From Pseudorasbora parva (lineage: Eukaryota; Chordata; Actinopteri; Cypriniformes; Gobionidae): 64,000 bases of DNA. Under the pieces are notes generated by a model. That model saw only the letters and a list, made by a program, of their open reading frames with translations. It was not told the origin of the DNA and did not search any database. The stretch spans positions 1 to 64,000 of the forward strand of contig NC_090177.1 of NCBI RefSeq assembly GCF_024679245.1. The letters are read 5' to 3'. The position numbers and the translations under genes were made by a program. Of this stretch, positions 46,701 to 61,700 are shown piece after piece (positions within the stretch are counted from its first letter, which is position 1; each line of letters starts with the position of its first letter).

Positions 46701-49700
46701 AGTGGTGTGTGTGTGGTGTTCACTTCAGCTTCTGCTTTAAAACACGCAGTGGTGTGTGTGTGTAGTGTTCACTTCAGCTTCTGCTTTAAAATACGCAGTG
46801 GTGTGTGTGTGTAGTGTTCACTTCAGCTTCTGCTTTAAAACACGCAGTGGTGTGTGTGTGTAGTGTTCACTTCAGCTTCTGCTTTAAAACACGCGCTGGT
46901 GTGTGTGTGTAGTGTTTACTTCAGCTTCTGCTTTAAAACACGCGCTGATGTGTGTGTGTAGTGTTCACTTCAGCTTCTGCTTTAAAACACGCAGTGGTGT
47001 GTGTGTGTAGTGTTCACTTCAGCCTCTGCTTTAAAACACGCAGTGGTGTGTGTGTGTGTGTGTGTTGTGTTCACTTCAGCTTCTGCTTTAAAACACGCAG
47101 TGGTGTGTGTGTGTAGTGTTTACTTCAGCCTCTGCTTTAAAACACGCAGTGGTGTGTGTGTGTAGTGTTTACTTCAGCCTCTGCTTTAAAACACGCAGTG
47201 GTGTGTGTGTGTAGTGTTCACTTCAGCTTCTGCTTTAAAACACGCAGTGGTGTGTGTGTGTAGTGTTCACTTCAGCCTCTGCTTTAAAACACGCAGTGGT
47301 GTGTGTGTGTAGTGTTCACTTCAGCTTCTGCTTTAAAACACGCGCTGGTGTGTGTGTGTAGTGTTTACTTCAGCCTCTGCTTTAAAACACGCAGTGGTGT
47401 GTGTGTGGTGTTCACTTCAGCTTCTGCTTTAAAACACGCAGTGGTGTGTGTGTGGTGTTCACTTCAGCTTCTGCTTTAAAACACGCAGTGGTGTGTGTGT
47501 GTAGTGTTCACTTCAGCTTCTGCTTTAATAGACGCAGTGGTGTGTGTGTGTAGTGTTGACTTCAGCTTCTGCTTTAAAACACGCCGTGGTGTGTGTGTTG
47601 TGTTCACTTCAGCTTCTGCTTTAAAACACGCAGTGGTGTGTGTGTGTAGTGTTCACTTCAGCTTCTGCTTTAAAACACGCGCTGGTGTGTGTGTGTAGTG
47701 TTGACTTCAGCTTCTGCTTTAAAACACGCCGTGGTGTGTGTGTTGTGTTCACTTCAGCTTCTGCTTTAAAACACGCAGTGGTGTGTGTGTAGTGTTCACT
47801 TCAGCTTCTGCTTTAAAACACGCGCTGATGTGTGTGTGTGTGTAGTGTTCACTTCAGCTTCTGCTTTAAAACACGCAGTGGTGTGTTTGTGTAGTGTTCA
47901 CTTCAGCTTCTGCTTTAAAACACGCGCTGGTGTGTGTGTGTAGTGTTCACTTCAGCTTCTGCTTTAAAACACGCAGTGGTGTGTGTGTGTAGTGTTCACT
48001 TCAGCTTCTGCTTTAAAACACGCAGTGGTGTGTGTGTGGTGTTCACTTCAGCTTCTGCTTTAAAACACGCAGTGGTGTGTGTGTGTAGTGTTCACTTCAG
48101 CTTCTGCTTTAAAACACGCGCTGGTGTGTGTGTGTAGTGTTCACTTCAGCTTCTGCTTTAAAACACGCAGTGGTGTGTGTGTGTGTAGTGTTCACTTCAG
48201 CTTCTGCTTTAATACATGCAGTGGTGTGTGTGTGTGTAGTGTTCACTTCAGCTTCTGCTTTAATACACGCAGTGGTGTGTGTGTGTAGTGTTCACTTCAG
48301 CTTCTGCTTTAATACATGCAGTGGTGTGTGTGTGTGTGTTGTGTTCACTTCAGCTTCTGCTTTAATACATTCAGTGGTGTGTGTGTGTGTGTGTGTGCAG
48401 TGTTCACTTCAGCTTCTGCTTTAATACATGCAGTGGTGTGTGTGTGTGTGTTGTGTTCACTTCAGCTTCTGCTTTAAAACACGCAGTGGTGTGTGTGTAG
48501 TGTTCACTTCAGCTTCTGCTTTAAAACACGCGCTGGTGTGTGTGTGTAGTGTTTACTTCAGCTTCTGCTTTAAAACACGCAGTGGTGTGTGTGTGTGTAG
48601 TGTTTACTTCAGCTTCTGCTTTAATACACGCAGTGGTGTGTGTGTGTAGTGTTCACTTCAGCTTCTGCTTTAAAACACGCAGTGGTGTGTGTGTGTGGTG
48701 TTCACGTCAGCTTCTGCTTTAAAACACGCAGTGGTGTGTGTGTGTAGTGTTCACTTCAGCTTCTGCTTTAAAACACGCAGTGGTGTGTGTGTGTAGTGTT
48801 CACTTCAGCTTCTGCTTTAAAACACGCAGTGGTGTGTGTGTGTAGTGTTCACTTCAGCTTCTGCTTTAAAACACGCAGTGGTGTGTGTGTGTGTGTAGTG
48901 TTCACTTCAGCTTCTGCTTTAAAACACGCAGTGGTGTGTGTGTGTAGTGTTCACTTCAGCTTCTGCTTTAAAACACGCGCTGGTGTGTGTGTGTAGTGTT
49001 TACTTCAGCTTCTGCTTTAAAACACGCAGTGGTGTGTGTGTGTAGTGTTCACTTCAGCTTCTGCTTTAATACACGCAGTGGTGTGTGTGTGTAGTGTTCA
49101 CTTCAGCTTCTGCTTTAAAACACGCAGTGGTGTGTGTGTGTGGTGTTCACGTCAGCTTCTGCTTTAAAACACGCAGTGGTGTGTGTGTGTAGTGTTCACG
49201 TCAGCTTCTGCTTTAAAACACGCAGTGGTGTGTGTGTGTAGTGTTCACTTCAGCTTCTGCTTTAAAACACGCAGTGGTGTGTGTGTGGTGTTCACTTCAG
49301 CTTCTGCTTTAAAACACGCGCTGGTGTGTGTGTGTAGTGTTCACTTCAGCTTCTGCTTTAAAACACGCGGTGGTGTGTGTGTGTAGTGTTCACTTCAGCT
49401 TCTGCTTTAAAACACGCAGTGGTGTGTGTGTGTAGTGTTCACTTCAGCTTCTGCTTTAAAACACGCAGTGGTGTGTGTGTGTAGTGTTCACTTCAGCTTC
49501 TGCTTTAAAATACGCAGTGGTGTGTGTGTGTAGTGTTCACTTCAGCTTCTGCTTTAAAACACGCAGTGGTGTGTGTGTGTAGTGTTCACTTCAGCTTCTG
49601 CTTTAAAACACGCGCTGGTGTGTGTGTGTAGTGTTTACTTCAGCTTCTGCTTTAAAACACGCGCTGGTGTGTGTGTGTAGTGTTTACTTCAGCTTATGCT

Positions 49701-52700
49701 TTAAAACACGCAGTGGTGTGTGTGTGTAGTGTTCACTTCAGCTTCTGCTTTAAAACACGCGCTGGTGTGTGTGTGTAGTTTTTACTTCAGCTTCTGCTTT
49801 AAAACACGCAGTGGTGTGTGTGTGTAGTGTTCACTTCAGCTTCTGCTTTAAAACACGCAGTGGTGTGTGTGTGTAGTGTTCACTTCAGCTTCTGCTTTAA
49901 AACACGCAGTGGTGTGTGTGTGGTGTTCACTTCAGCTTCTGCTTTAAAACACGCAGTGGTGTGTGTGTGTAGTGTTCACTTCAGCTTCTGCTTTAAAATA
50001 CGCAGTGGTGTGTGTGTGTAGTGTTCACTTCAGCTTCTGCTTTAAAACACGCAGTGGTGTGTGTGTGTAGTGTTCACTTCAGCTTCTGCTTTAAAACACG
50101 CGCTGGTGTGTGTGTGTAGTGTTTACTTCAGCTTCTGCTTTAAAACACGCGCTGATGTGTGTGTGTGTAGTGTTCACTTCAGCTTCTGCTTTAAAACACG
50201 CAGTGGTGTGTGTGTGTAGTGTTCACTTCAGCCTCTGCTTTAAAACACGCAGTGGTGTGTGTGTGTGTGTGTGTTGTGTTCACTTCAGCTTCTGCTTTAA
50301 AACACGCAGTGGTGTGTGTGTGTAGTGTTTACTTCAGCCTCTGCTTTAAAACACGCAGTGGTGTGTGTGTGTAGTGTTTACTTCAGCCTCTGCTTTAAAA
50401 CACGCAGTGGTGTGTGTGTGTAGTGTTCACTTCAGCTTCTGCTTTAAAACACGCGCTGGTGTGTGTGTGTAGTGTTTACTTCAGCCTCTGCTTTAAAACA
50501 CGCAGTGGTGTGTGTGTGTAGTGTTTACTTCAGCCTCTGCTTTAAAACACGCAGTGGTGTGTGTGTGTAGTGTTTACTTCAGCCTCTGCTTTAAAACACG
50601 CAGTGGTGTGTGTGTGTAGTGTTCACTTCAGCTTCTGCTTTAAAACACGCAGTGGTGTGTGTGTGTAGTGTTTACTTCAGCCTCTGCTTTAAAACACGCA
50701 GTGGTGTGTGTGTGTAGTGTTTACTTCAGCCTCTGCTTTAAAACACGCAGTGGTGTGTGTGTGTAGTGTTAACTTCAGCCTCTGCTTTAAAACACGCAGT
50801 GGTGTGTGTGTGTAGTGTTCACTTCAGCTTCTGCTTTAAAACACGCAGTGGTGTGTGTGTGTAGTGTTCACTTCAGCCTCTGCTTTAAAACACGCAGTGG
50901 TGTGTGTGTGTAGTGTTTACTTCAGCTTCTGCTTTAAAACACGCGCTGGTGTGTGTGTGTAGTGTTCACTTCAGCTTCTGCTTTAAAACACGCAGTGGTG
51001 TGTGTGTGTAGTGTTCACTTCAGCCTCTGCTTTAAAACACGCAGTGGTGTGTGTGTGTAGTGTTTACTTCAGCCTCTGCTTTAAAACACGCAGTGGTGTG
51101 TGTGTGTAGTGTTTACTTCAGCCTCTGCTTTAAAACACGCAGTGGTGTGTGTGTGTAGTGTTAACTTCAGCCTCTGCTTTAAAACACGCAGTGGTGTGTG
51201 TGTGTAGTGTTCACTTCAGCTTCTGCTTTAAAACACGCGCTGGTGTGTGTGTGTAGTGTTTACTTCAGCTTCTGCTTTAAAACACGCAGTGGTGTGTGTG
51301 TGTAGTGTTCACTTCAGCTTCTGCTTTAAAACACGCAGTGGTGTGTGTGTGTAGTGTTCACTTCAGCCTCTGCTTTAAAACACGCAGTGGTGTGTGTGTG
51401 TAGTGTTTACTTCAGCTTCTGCTTTAAAACACGCGCTGGTGTGTGTGTGTAGTGTTTACTTCAGCTTCTGCTTTAAAACACGCAGTGGTGTGTGTGTGTA
51501 GTGTTCACTTCAGCTTCTGCTTTAAAACACGCAGTGGTGTGTGTGTGTAGTGTTCACTTCAGCCTCTGCTTTAAAACACGCAGTGGTGTGTGTGTGTAGT
51601 GTTTACTTCAGCTTCTGCTTTAAAACACGCGCTGGTGTGTGTGTGTAGTGTTGACTTCAGCTTCTGCTTTAAAACACGCGCTGGTGTGTGTGTGTAGTGT
51701 TCACTTCAGCTTCTGCTTTAATACACGCAGTGGTGTGTGTGTGTAGTGTTGACTTCAGCTTCTGCTTTAAAACACGCGCTGGTGTGTGTGTGTTGTTTTC
51801 ACTTCAGCTTCTGCTTTAAAACACGCAGTGGTGTGTGTGTGTAGTGTTTACTTCAGCTTCTGCTTTAAAACACGCAGTGGTGTGTGTGTGTGTGTGTGTG
51901 TAGTGTTCACTTCAGCTTCTGCTTTAAAACACGCAGTGGTGTGTGTGTGTAGTGTTCACTTCAGCTTCTGCTTTAAAACACGCAGTGGTGTGTGTGTGTT
52001 GTGTTCACTTCAGCTTCTGCTTTAAAACACGCAGTGGTGTGTGTGTGTAGTGTTGACTTCAGCTTCTGCTTTAAAACACGCAGTGGTGTGTGTGTGTAGT
52101 GTTGACTTCAGCTTCTGCTTTAAAACACGCAGTGGTGTGTGTGTGTAGTGTTTACTTCAGCTTCTGCTTTAATAGACGCAGTGGTGTGTGTGTGTAGTGT
52201 TCACTTCAGCTTCTGCTTTAAAACACGCAGTGGTGTGTGTGTGTAGTGTTGACTTCAGCTTCTGCTTTAAAACACGCAGTGGTGTGTGTGTGTAGTGTTG
52301 ACTTCAGCTTCTGCTTTAAAACACGCAGTGGTGTGTGTGTGTAGTGTTTACTTCAGCTTCTGCTTTAATAGACGCAGTGGTGTGTGTGTGTAGTGTTCAC
52401 TTCAGCTTCTGCTTTAATAGACGCAGTGGTGTGTGTGTGTAGTGTTCACTTCAGCTTCTGCTTTAAAACACGCGCTAGTGTGTGTGTGTAGTGTTCACTT
52501 CAGCTTCTGCTTTAAAACATGCGCTGGTGTGTGTGTGTGTGTTCACTTCAGCTTCTGCTTTAAAACACGCGCTAGTGTGTGTGTGTAGTGTTCACTTCAG
52601 CTTCTGCTTTAAAACATGCGCTGGTGTGTGTGTGGTGTTCACGTCAGCTTCTGCTTTAAAACACGCAGTGGTGTGTGTGCAGTGTTCACTTCAGCTTCTG

Positions 52701-55700
52701 CTTTAAAACACGCGCTGGTGTGTGTGTGTAGTGTTGACTTCAGCTTCTGCTTTAAAACATGCAGTGGTGTGTGTGTGTGTAGTGTTCACTTCAGCTTCTG
52801 CTTTAAAACACGCAGTGGTGTGTGTGTGTAGTGTTCACTTCAGCTTCTGCTTTAAAACACGCGCTGGTGTGTGTGTGTAGTGTTCACTTCAGCTTCTGCT
52901 TTAAAACACGCGCTAGTGTGTGTGTGTAGTGTTCACTTCAGCTTCTGCTTTAAAACATGCGCTGGTGTGTGTGTGGTGTTCACGTCAGCTTCTGCTTTAA
53001 AACACGCAGTGGTGTGTGTGCAGTGTTCACTTCAGCTTCTGCTTTAAAACACGCGCTGGTGTGTGTGTGTAGTGTTGACTTCAGCTTCTGCTTTAAAACA
53101 TGCAGTGGTGTGTGTGTGTGTAGTGTTCACTTCAGCTTCTGCTTTAAAACACGCAGTGGTGTGTGTGTGTAGTGTTCACTTCAGCTTCTGCTTTAAAACA
53201 CGCAGTGGTGTGTGTGTAGTGTTCACTTCAGCTTCTGCTTTAAAACACGCAGTGGTGTGTGTGTGTAGTGTTCACTTCAGCTTCTGCTTTAAAACACGCA
53301 GTGGGGTGTGTGTGTGTGTGTGTGTGTGTGTACTGATCACTTCAGCTTCTGCTTTAAAAAAAGCAGTGGTGTGTGTGTGTGTGTGTGTGTGTACTGATCA
53401 CTTCAGCTTCTGCTTTAAAACACGCAGTGGTGTGTGTGTGTGTAGTGTTCACTTCAGCTTCTGCTTTAAAACACGCAGTGGTGTGTGTGTGTGTGTGGTG
53501 TTCACTTCAGCTTCTGCTTTAAAACACGCAGTGGTGTGTGTGTGTAGTGTTCACTTCAGCTTCTGCTTTAAAACACGCAGTGGTGTGTGTGTGTGTGTGT
53601 GTGTGTGTGTAGTGTTCACTTCAGCTTCTGCTTTAAAACACGCAGTGGTGTGTGTGTGTGTGTGTGTGTAGTGTTCACTTCAGCTTCTGCTTTAAAACAC
53701 GCAGTGGTGTGTGTGTGTGTGTAGTGTTCACTTCAGCTTCTGCTTTAAAACACGCGCTGGTGTGTGTGTGTAGTGTTCACTTCAGCTTCTGCTTTAAAAC
53801 ACGCGCTGGTGTGTGTGTGTAGTGTTCACTTCAGCTTCTGCTTTAAAACACGCGCTGGTGTGTGTGTGTAGTGTTCACTTCAGCTTCTGCTTTAAAACAC
53901 GCGCTGGTGTGTGTGTGTAGTGTTCACTTCAGCTTCTGCTTTAATACACGCAGTGGTGTGTGTGTGTAGTGTTCACTTCAGCTTCTGCTTTAAAACACGC
54001 AGTGGTGTGTGTGTGTAGTGTTCACTTCAGCTTCTGCTTTAAAACACGCAGTGGTGTGTGTGTGTAGTGTTCACTTCAGCTTCTGCTTTAAAACACGCAG
54101 TGGTGTGTGTGTGTAGTGTTCACTTCAGCTTCTGCTTTAAAACACGCAGTGGTGTGTGTGTGTGGTGTTCACTTCAGCTTCTGCTTTAAAACACGCAGTG
54201 GTGTGTGTGTGTGGTGTTCACTTCAGCTTCTGCTTTAAAACACGCAGTGGTGTGTGTGTGTAGTGTTTACTTCAGCTTCTGCTTTAAAACACGCGCTGGT
54301 GTGTGTGTGTAGTGTTCACTTCAGCTTCTGCTTAAAAACACGCAGTGGTGTGTGTGTGTGTGTGGTGTTCACTTCAGCTTCTGCTTTAAAACACGCAGTT
54401 GTGTGTGTGTGTAGTGTTCACTTCAGCTTCTGCTTTAAAACATGCAGTGGTGTGTGTGTGTGTGTAGTGTTCACTTCAGCTTCTGCTTTAAAACACGCAG
54501 TGGTGTGTGTGTGTGTGTGGTGTTCACTTCAGCTTCTGCTTTAAAACACGCAGTGGTGTGTGTGTGTAGTGTTCACTTCAGCTTCTGCTTTAAAACATGC
54601 AGTGGTGTGTGTGTGTGTGTAGTGTTCACTTCAGCTTCTGCTTTAAAACATGCAGTGGTGTGTGTGTGTGTGTAGTGTTCACTTCAGCTTCTGCTTTAAA
54701 ACACGCGCTGGTGTGTGTGTGTAGTGTTCACTTCAGCTTCTGCTTTAAAACACGCAGTGGTGTGTGTGTAGTGTTCACTTCAGCTTCTGCTTTAAAACAC
54801 GCAGTGGTGTGTGTGTGAAGTGTTCACTTCAGCTTCTGCTTTAAAACACGCAGTGGTGTGTGTGTGTAGTGTTCACTTCAGCTTCTGCTTTAAAACACGC
54901 AGTGGTGTGTGTGTGTAGTGTTCACTTCAGCTTCTGCTTTAAAACACGCAGTGGTGTGTGTGTGGTGTTCACTTCAGCTTCTGCTTTAAAACACGCGCTG
55001 GTGTGTGTGTGTAGTGTTTACTTCAGCTTCTGCTTTAAAACACGCAGTGGTGTGTGTGTGTAGTGTTCACTTCAGCTTCTGCTTTAAAACACGCAGTGGT
55101 GTGTGTGTGTAGTGTTCACTTCAGCTTCTGCTTTAAAACACGCAGTGGTGTGTGTGTGGTGTTCACTTCAGCTTCTGCTTTAAAACACGCAGTGGTGTGT
55201 GTGTGTAGTGTTCACTTCAGCTTCTGCTTTAAAATACGCAGTGGTGTGTGTGTGTAGTGTTCACTTCAGCTTCTGCTTTAAAACACGCAGTGGTGTGTGT
55301 GTGTAGTGTTCACTTCAGCTTCTGCTTTAAAACACGCGCTGGTGTGTGTGTGTAGTGTTTACTTCAGCTTCTGCTTTAAAACACGCGCTGATGTGTGTGT
55401 GTAGTGTTCACTTCAGCTTCTGCTTTAAAACACGCAGTGGTGTGTGTGTGTAGTGTTCACTTCAGCCTCTGCTTTAAAACACGCAGTGGTGTGTGTGTGT
55501 GTGTGTGTTGTGTTCACTTCAGCTTCTGCTTTAAAACACGCAGTGGTGTGTGTGTGTAGTGTTTACTTCAGCCTCTGCTTTAAAACACGCAGTGGTGTGT
55601 GTGTGTGTAGTGTTTACTTCAGCCTCTGCTTTAAAACACGCAGTGGTGTGTGTGTGTAGTGTTCACTTCAGCTTCTGCTTTAAAACACGCAGTGGTGTGT

Positions 55701-58700
55701 GTGTGTAGTGTTCACTTCAGCCTCTGCTTTAAAACACGCAGTGGTGTGTGTGTGTAGTGTTCACTTCAGCTTCTGCTTTAAAACACGCGCTGGTGTGTGT
55801 GTGTAGTGTTTACTTCAGCCTCTGCTTTAAAACACGCAGTGGTGTGTGTGTGGTGTTCACTTCAGCTTCTGCTTTAAAACACGCAGTGGTGTGTGTGTGG
55901 TGTTCACTTCAGCTTCTGCTTTAAAACACGCAGTGGTGTGTGTGTGTAGTGTTCACTTCAGCTTCTGCTTTAATAGACGCAGTGGTGTGTGTGTGTAGTG
56001 TTGACTTCAGCTTCTGCTTTAAAACACGCCGTGGTGTGTGTGTTGTGTTCACTTCAGCTTCTGCTTTAAAACACGCAGTGGTGTGTGTGTGTAGTGTTCA
56101 CTTCAGCTTCTGCTTTAAAACACGCGCTGGTGTGTGTGTGTAGTGTTGACTTCAGCTTCTGCTTTAAAACACGCCGTGGTGTGTGTGTTGTGTTCACTTC
56201 AGCTTCTGCTTTAAAACACGCAGTGGTGTGTGTGTAGTGTTCACTTCAGCTTCTGCTTTAAAACACGCGCTGATGTGTGTGTGTGTAGTGTTCACTTCAG
56301 CTTCTGCTTTAAAACACGCAGTTGTGTGTGTGTGTAGTGTTCACTTCAGCTTCTGCTTTAAAACACGCGCTGGTGTGTGTGTGTAGTGTTCACTTTAGCT
56401 TCTGCTTTAAAACACGCAGTGGTGTGTGTGTGTGTAGTGTTTACTTCAGCTTCTGCTTTAAAACATGCAGTGGTGTGTGTGTGTGTAGTGTTCACTTCAG
56501 CTTCTGCTTTAAAACACGCAGTTGTGTGTGTGTGTAGTGTTCACTTCAGCTTCTGCTTTAAAACACGCAGTGGTGTGTGTGTGTAGTGTTCACTTCAGCT
56601 TCTGCTTTAAAACACGCAGTGGTGTGTTTGTGTAGTGTTCACTTCAGCTTCTGCTTTAAAACACGCAGTGGTGTGTGTGTGTAGTGTTCACTTCAGCTTC
56701 TGCTTTAAAACACGCAGTGGTGTGTGTGTGGTGTTCACTTCAGCTTCTGCTTTAAAACACGCAGTGGTGTGTGTGTGTAGTGTTCACTTCAGCTTCTGCT
56801 TTAAAACACGCAGTGGTGTGTGTGTGTAGTGTTCACTTCAGCTTCTGCTTTAAAACACGCAGTGGTGTGTGTGTGTGTAGTGTTCACTTCAGCTTCTGCT
56901 TTAATACATGCAGTGGTGTGTGTGTGTGTAGTGTTCACTTCAGCTTCTGCTTTAATACACGCAGTGGTGTGTGTGTGTAGTGTTCACTTCAGCTTCTGCT
57001 TTAATACATGCAGTGGTGTGTGTGTGTGTGTTGTGTTCACTTCAGCTTCTGCTTTAATACATTCAGTGGTGTGTGTGTGTGTGTGTGTGCAGTGTTCACT
57101 TCAGCTTCTGCTTTAATACATGCAGTGGTGTGTGTGTGTGTGTTGTGTTCACTTCAGCTTCTGCTTTAAAACACGCAGTGGTGTGTGTGTAGTGTTCACT
57201 TCAGCTTCTGCTTTAAAACACGCGCTGGTGTGTGTGTGTAGTGTTTACTTCAGCTTCTGCTTTAAAACACGCAGTGGTGTGTGTGTGTGTAGTGTTTACT
57301 TCAGCTTCTGCTTTAATACACGCAGTGGTGTGTGTGTGTAGTGTTCACTTCAGCTTCTGCTTTAAAACACGCAGTGGTGTGTGTGTGTGGTGTTCACGTC
57401 AGCTTCTGCTTTAAAACACGCAGTGGTGTGTGTGTGTAGTGTTCACTTCAGCTTCTGCTTTAAAACACGCGCTGGTGTGTGTGTGTAGTGTTTACTTCAG
57501 CTTCTGCTTTAAAACACGCAGTGGTGTGTGTGTGTAGTGTTCACTTCAGCTTCTGCTTTAATACACGCAGTGGTGTGTGTGTGTAGTGTTCACTTCAGCT
57601 TCTGCTTTAAAACACGCAGTGGTGTGTGTGTGTGGTGTTCACGTCAGCTTCTGCTTTAAAACACGCAGTGGTGTGTGTGTGTAGTGTTCACGTCAGCTTC
57701 TGCTTTAAAACACGCAGTGGTGTGTGTGTGGTGTTCACTTCAGCTTCTGCTTTAAAACACGCGCTGGTGTGTGTGTGGTGTTCACTTCAGCTTCTGCTTT
57801 AAAACACGCGCTGGTGTGTGTGTGTAGTGTTCACTTCAGCTTCTGCTTTAAAACACGCAGTGGTGTGTGTGTGTAGTGTTCACTTCAGCTTCTGCTTTAA
57901 AACACGCAGTGGTGTGTGTGTGTGGTGTTCACTTCAGCTTCTGCTTTAAAGCACGCGGTGGTGTGTGTGTGTAGTGTTCACTTCAGCTTCTGCTTTAAAA
58001 CACGCAGTGGTGTGTGTGTGTAGTGTTCACTTCAGCTTCTGCTTTAATACACGCAGTGGTGTGTGTGTGTAGTGTTCACTTCAGCTTCTGCTTTAAAACA
58101 CGCAGTGGTGTGTGTGTGTGGTGTTCACGTCAGCTTCTGCTTTAAAACACGCAGTGGTGTGTGTGTGTAGTGTTCACGTCAGCTTCTGCTTTAAAACACG
58201 CAGTGGTGTGTGTGTGGTGTTCACTTCAGCTTCTGCTTTAAAACACGCAGTGGTGTGTGTGTGTAGTGTTCACTTCAGCTTCTGCTTTAAAACACGCAGT
58301 GGTGTGTGTGTGTAGTGTTCACTTCAGCTTCTGCTTTAAAACACGCAGTGGTGTGTGTGTGTAGTGTTCACTTCAGCTTCTGCTTTAAAACACGCAGTGG
58401 TGTGTGTGTGGTGTTCACTTCAGCTTCTGCTTTAAAACACGCAGTGGTGTGTGTGTGTAGTGTTCACTTCAGCTTCTGCTTTAAAACACGCAGTGGTGTG
58501 TGTGTGGTGTTCACTTCAGCTTCTGCTTTAAAACACGCAGTGGTGTGTGTGTGTAGTGTTCACTTCAGCTTCTGCTTTAAAATACGCAGTGGTGTGTGTG
58601 TGTAGTGTTCACTTCAGCTTCTGCTTTAAAACACGCAGTGGTGTGTGTGTGTAGTGTTCACTTCAGCTTCTGCTTTAAAACACGCGCTGGTGTGTGTGTG

Positions 58701-61700
58701 TAGTGTTTACTTCAGCTTCTGCTTTAAAACACGCGCTGGTGTGTGTGTGTAGTGTTTACTTCAGCTTCTGCTTTAAAACACGCGCTGATGTGTGTGTGTA
58801 GTGTTCACTTCAGCTTCTGCTTTAAAACACGCGCTGGTGTGTGTGTGTAGTTTTTACTTCAGCTTCTGCTTTAAAACACGCAGTGGTGTGTGTGTGTAGT
58901 GTTCACTTCAGCTTCTGCTTTAAAACACGCAGTGGTGTGTGTGTGTAGTGTTCACTTCAGCTTCTGCTTTAAAACACGCAGTGGTGTGTGTGTGGTGTTC
59001 ACTTCAGCTTCTGCTTTAAAACACGCAGTGGTGTGTGTGTGTAGTGTTCACTTCAGCTTCTGCTTTAAAATACGCAGTGGTGTGTGTGTGTAGTGTTCAC
59101 TTCAGCTTCTGCTTTAAAACACGCAGTGGTGTGTGTGTGTAGTGTTCACTTCAGCTTCTGCTTTAAAACACGCGCTGGTGTGTGTGTGTAGTGTTTACTT
59201 CAGCTTCTGCTTTAAAACACGTGCTGATGTGTGTGTGTGTAGTGTTCACTTCAGCTTCTGCTTTAAAACACGCAGTGGTGTGTGTGTGTGTGTGTGTTGT
59301 GTTCACTTCAGCTTCTGCTTTAAAACACGCAGTGGTGTGTGTGTGTAGTGTTTACTTCAGCCTCTGCTTTAAAACACGCAGTGGTGTGTGTGTGTAGTGT
59401 TTACTTCAGCCTCTGCTTTAAAACACGCAGTGGTGTGTGTGTGTAGTGTTCACTTCAGCTTCTGCTTTAAAACACGCGCTGGTGTGTGTGTGTAGTGTTT
59501 ACTTCAGCCTCTGCTTTAAAACACGCAGTGGTGTGTGTGTGTAGTGTTTACTTCAGCCTCTGCTTTAAAACACGCAGTGGTGTGTGTGTGTAGTGTTTAC
59601 TTCAGCCTCTGCTTTAAAACACGCAGTGGTGTGTGTGTGTAGTGTTCACTTCAGCTTCTGCTTTAAAACACGCAGTGGTGTGTGTGTGTAGTGTTTACTT
59701 CAGCCTCTGCTTTAAAACACGCAGTGGTGTGTGTGTGTAGTGTTTACTTCAGCCTCTGCTTTAAAACACGCAGTGGTGTGTGTGTGTAGTGTTAACTTCA
59801 GCCTCTGCTTTAAAACACGCAGTGGTGTGTGTGTGTAGTGTTCACTTCAGCTTCTGCTTTAAAACACGCGCTGGTGTGTGTGTGTAGTGTTTACTTCAGC
59901 TTCTGCTTTAAAACACGCGCTGGTGTGTGTGTGTAGTGTTCACTTCAGCTTCTGCTTTAAAACACGCAGTGGTGTGTGTGTGTAGTGTTCACTTCAGCCT
60001 CTGCTTTAAAACACGCAGTGGTGTGTGTGTGTAGTGTTTACTTCAGCCTCTGCTTTAAAACACGCAGTGGTGTGTGTGTGTAGTGTTTACTTCAGCCTCT
60101 GCTTTAAAACACGCAGTGGTGTGTGTGTGTAGTGTTAACTTCAGCCTCTGCTTTAAAACACGCAGTGGTGTGTGTGTGTAGTGTTCACTTCAGCTTCTGC
60201 TTTAAAACACGCGCTGGTGTGTGTGTGTAGTGTTTACTTCAGCTTCTGCTTTAAAACACGCGCTGGTGTGTGTGTGTAGTGTTCACTTCAGCTTCTGCTT
60301 TAAAACACGCAGTGGTGTGTGTGTGTAGTGTTCACTTCAGCCTCTGCTTTAAAACACGCAGTGGTGTGTGTGTGTGTTGTTTTCACTTCAGCTTCTGCTT
60401 TAAAACACGCAGTGGTGTGTGTGTGTAGTGTTTACTTCAGCTTCTGCTTTAAAACACGCAGTGGTGTGTGTGTGTGTGTGTGTGTAGTGTTCACTTCAGC
60501 TTCTGCTTTAAAACACGCAGTGGTGTGTGTGTGTAGTGTTCACTTCAGCTTCTGCTTTAAAACACGCAGTGGTGTGTGTGTGTTGTGTTCACTTCAGCTT
60601 CTGCTTTAAAACACGCAGTGGTGTGTGTGTGTAGTGTTGACTTCAGCTTCTGCTTTAAAACACGCAGTGGTGTGTGTGTGTAGTGTTGACTTCAGCTTCT
60701 GCTTTAAAACACGCAGTGGTGTGTGTGTGTAGTGTTTACTTCAGCTTCTGCTTTAATAGACGCAGTGGTGTGTGTGTGTAGTGTTCACTTCAGCTTCTGC
60801 TTTAAAACACGCAGTGGTGTGTGTGTGTAGTGTTGACTTCAGCTTCTGCTTTAAAACACGCAGTGGTGTGTGTGTGTAGTGTTGACTTCAGCTTCTGCTT
60901 TAAAACACGCAGTGGTGTGTGTGTGTAGTGTTTACTTCAGCTTCTGCTTTAATAGACGCAGTGGTGTGTGTGTGTAGTGTTCACTTCAGCTTCTGCTTTA
61001 ATAGACGCAGTGGTGTGTGTGTGTAGTGTTCACTTCAGCTTCTGCTTTAAAACACGCGCTGGTGTGTGTGTGTAGTGTTCACTTCAGCTTCTGCTTTAAA
61101 ACATGCGCTGGTGTGTGTGTGGTGTTCACGTCAGCTTCTGCTTTAAAACACGCAGTGGTGTGTGTGCAGTGTTCACTTCAGCTTCTGCTTTAAAACACGC
61201 GCTGGTGTGTGTGTGTAGTGTTGACTTCAGCTTCTGCTTTAAAACACGCAGTGGTGTGTGTGTGTAGTGTTCACTTCAGCTTCTGCTTTAAAACACGCAT
61301 TGGTGTGTGTGTGTAGTGTTCACTTCAGCTTCTGCTTTAAAACACGCAGTGGTGTGTGTGTAGTGTTCACTTCAGCTTCTGCTTTAAAACACGCAGTGGT
61401 GTGTGTGTGTAGTGTTCACTTCAGCTTCTGCTTTAAAACACGCAGTGGGGTGTGTGTGTGTGTGTGTGTGTGTGTACTGATCACTTCAGCTTCTGCTTTA
61501 AAAAAAGCAGTGGTGTGTGTGTGTACTGATCACTTCAGCTTCTGCTTTAAAACACGCAGTGGTGTGTGTGTGTGTAGTGTTCACTTCAGCTTCTGCTTTA
61601 AAACACGCAGTGGTGTGTGTGTGTGTGTGGTGTTCACTTCAGCTTCTGCTTTAAAACACGCAGTGGTGTGTGTGTGTAGTGTTCACTTCAGCTTCTGCTT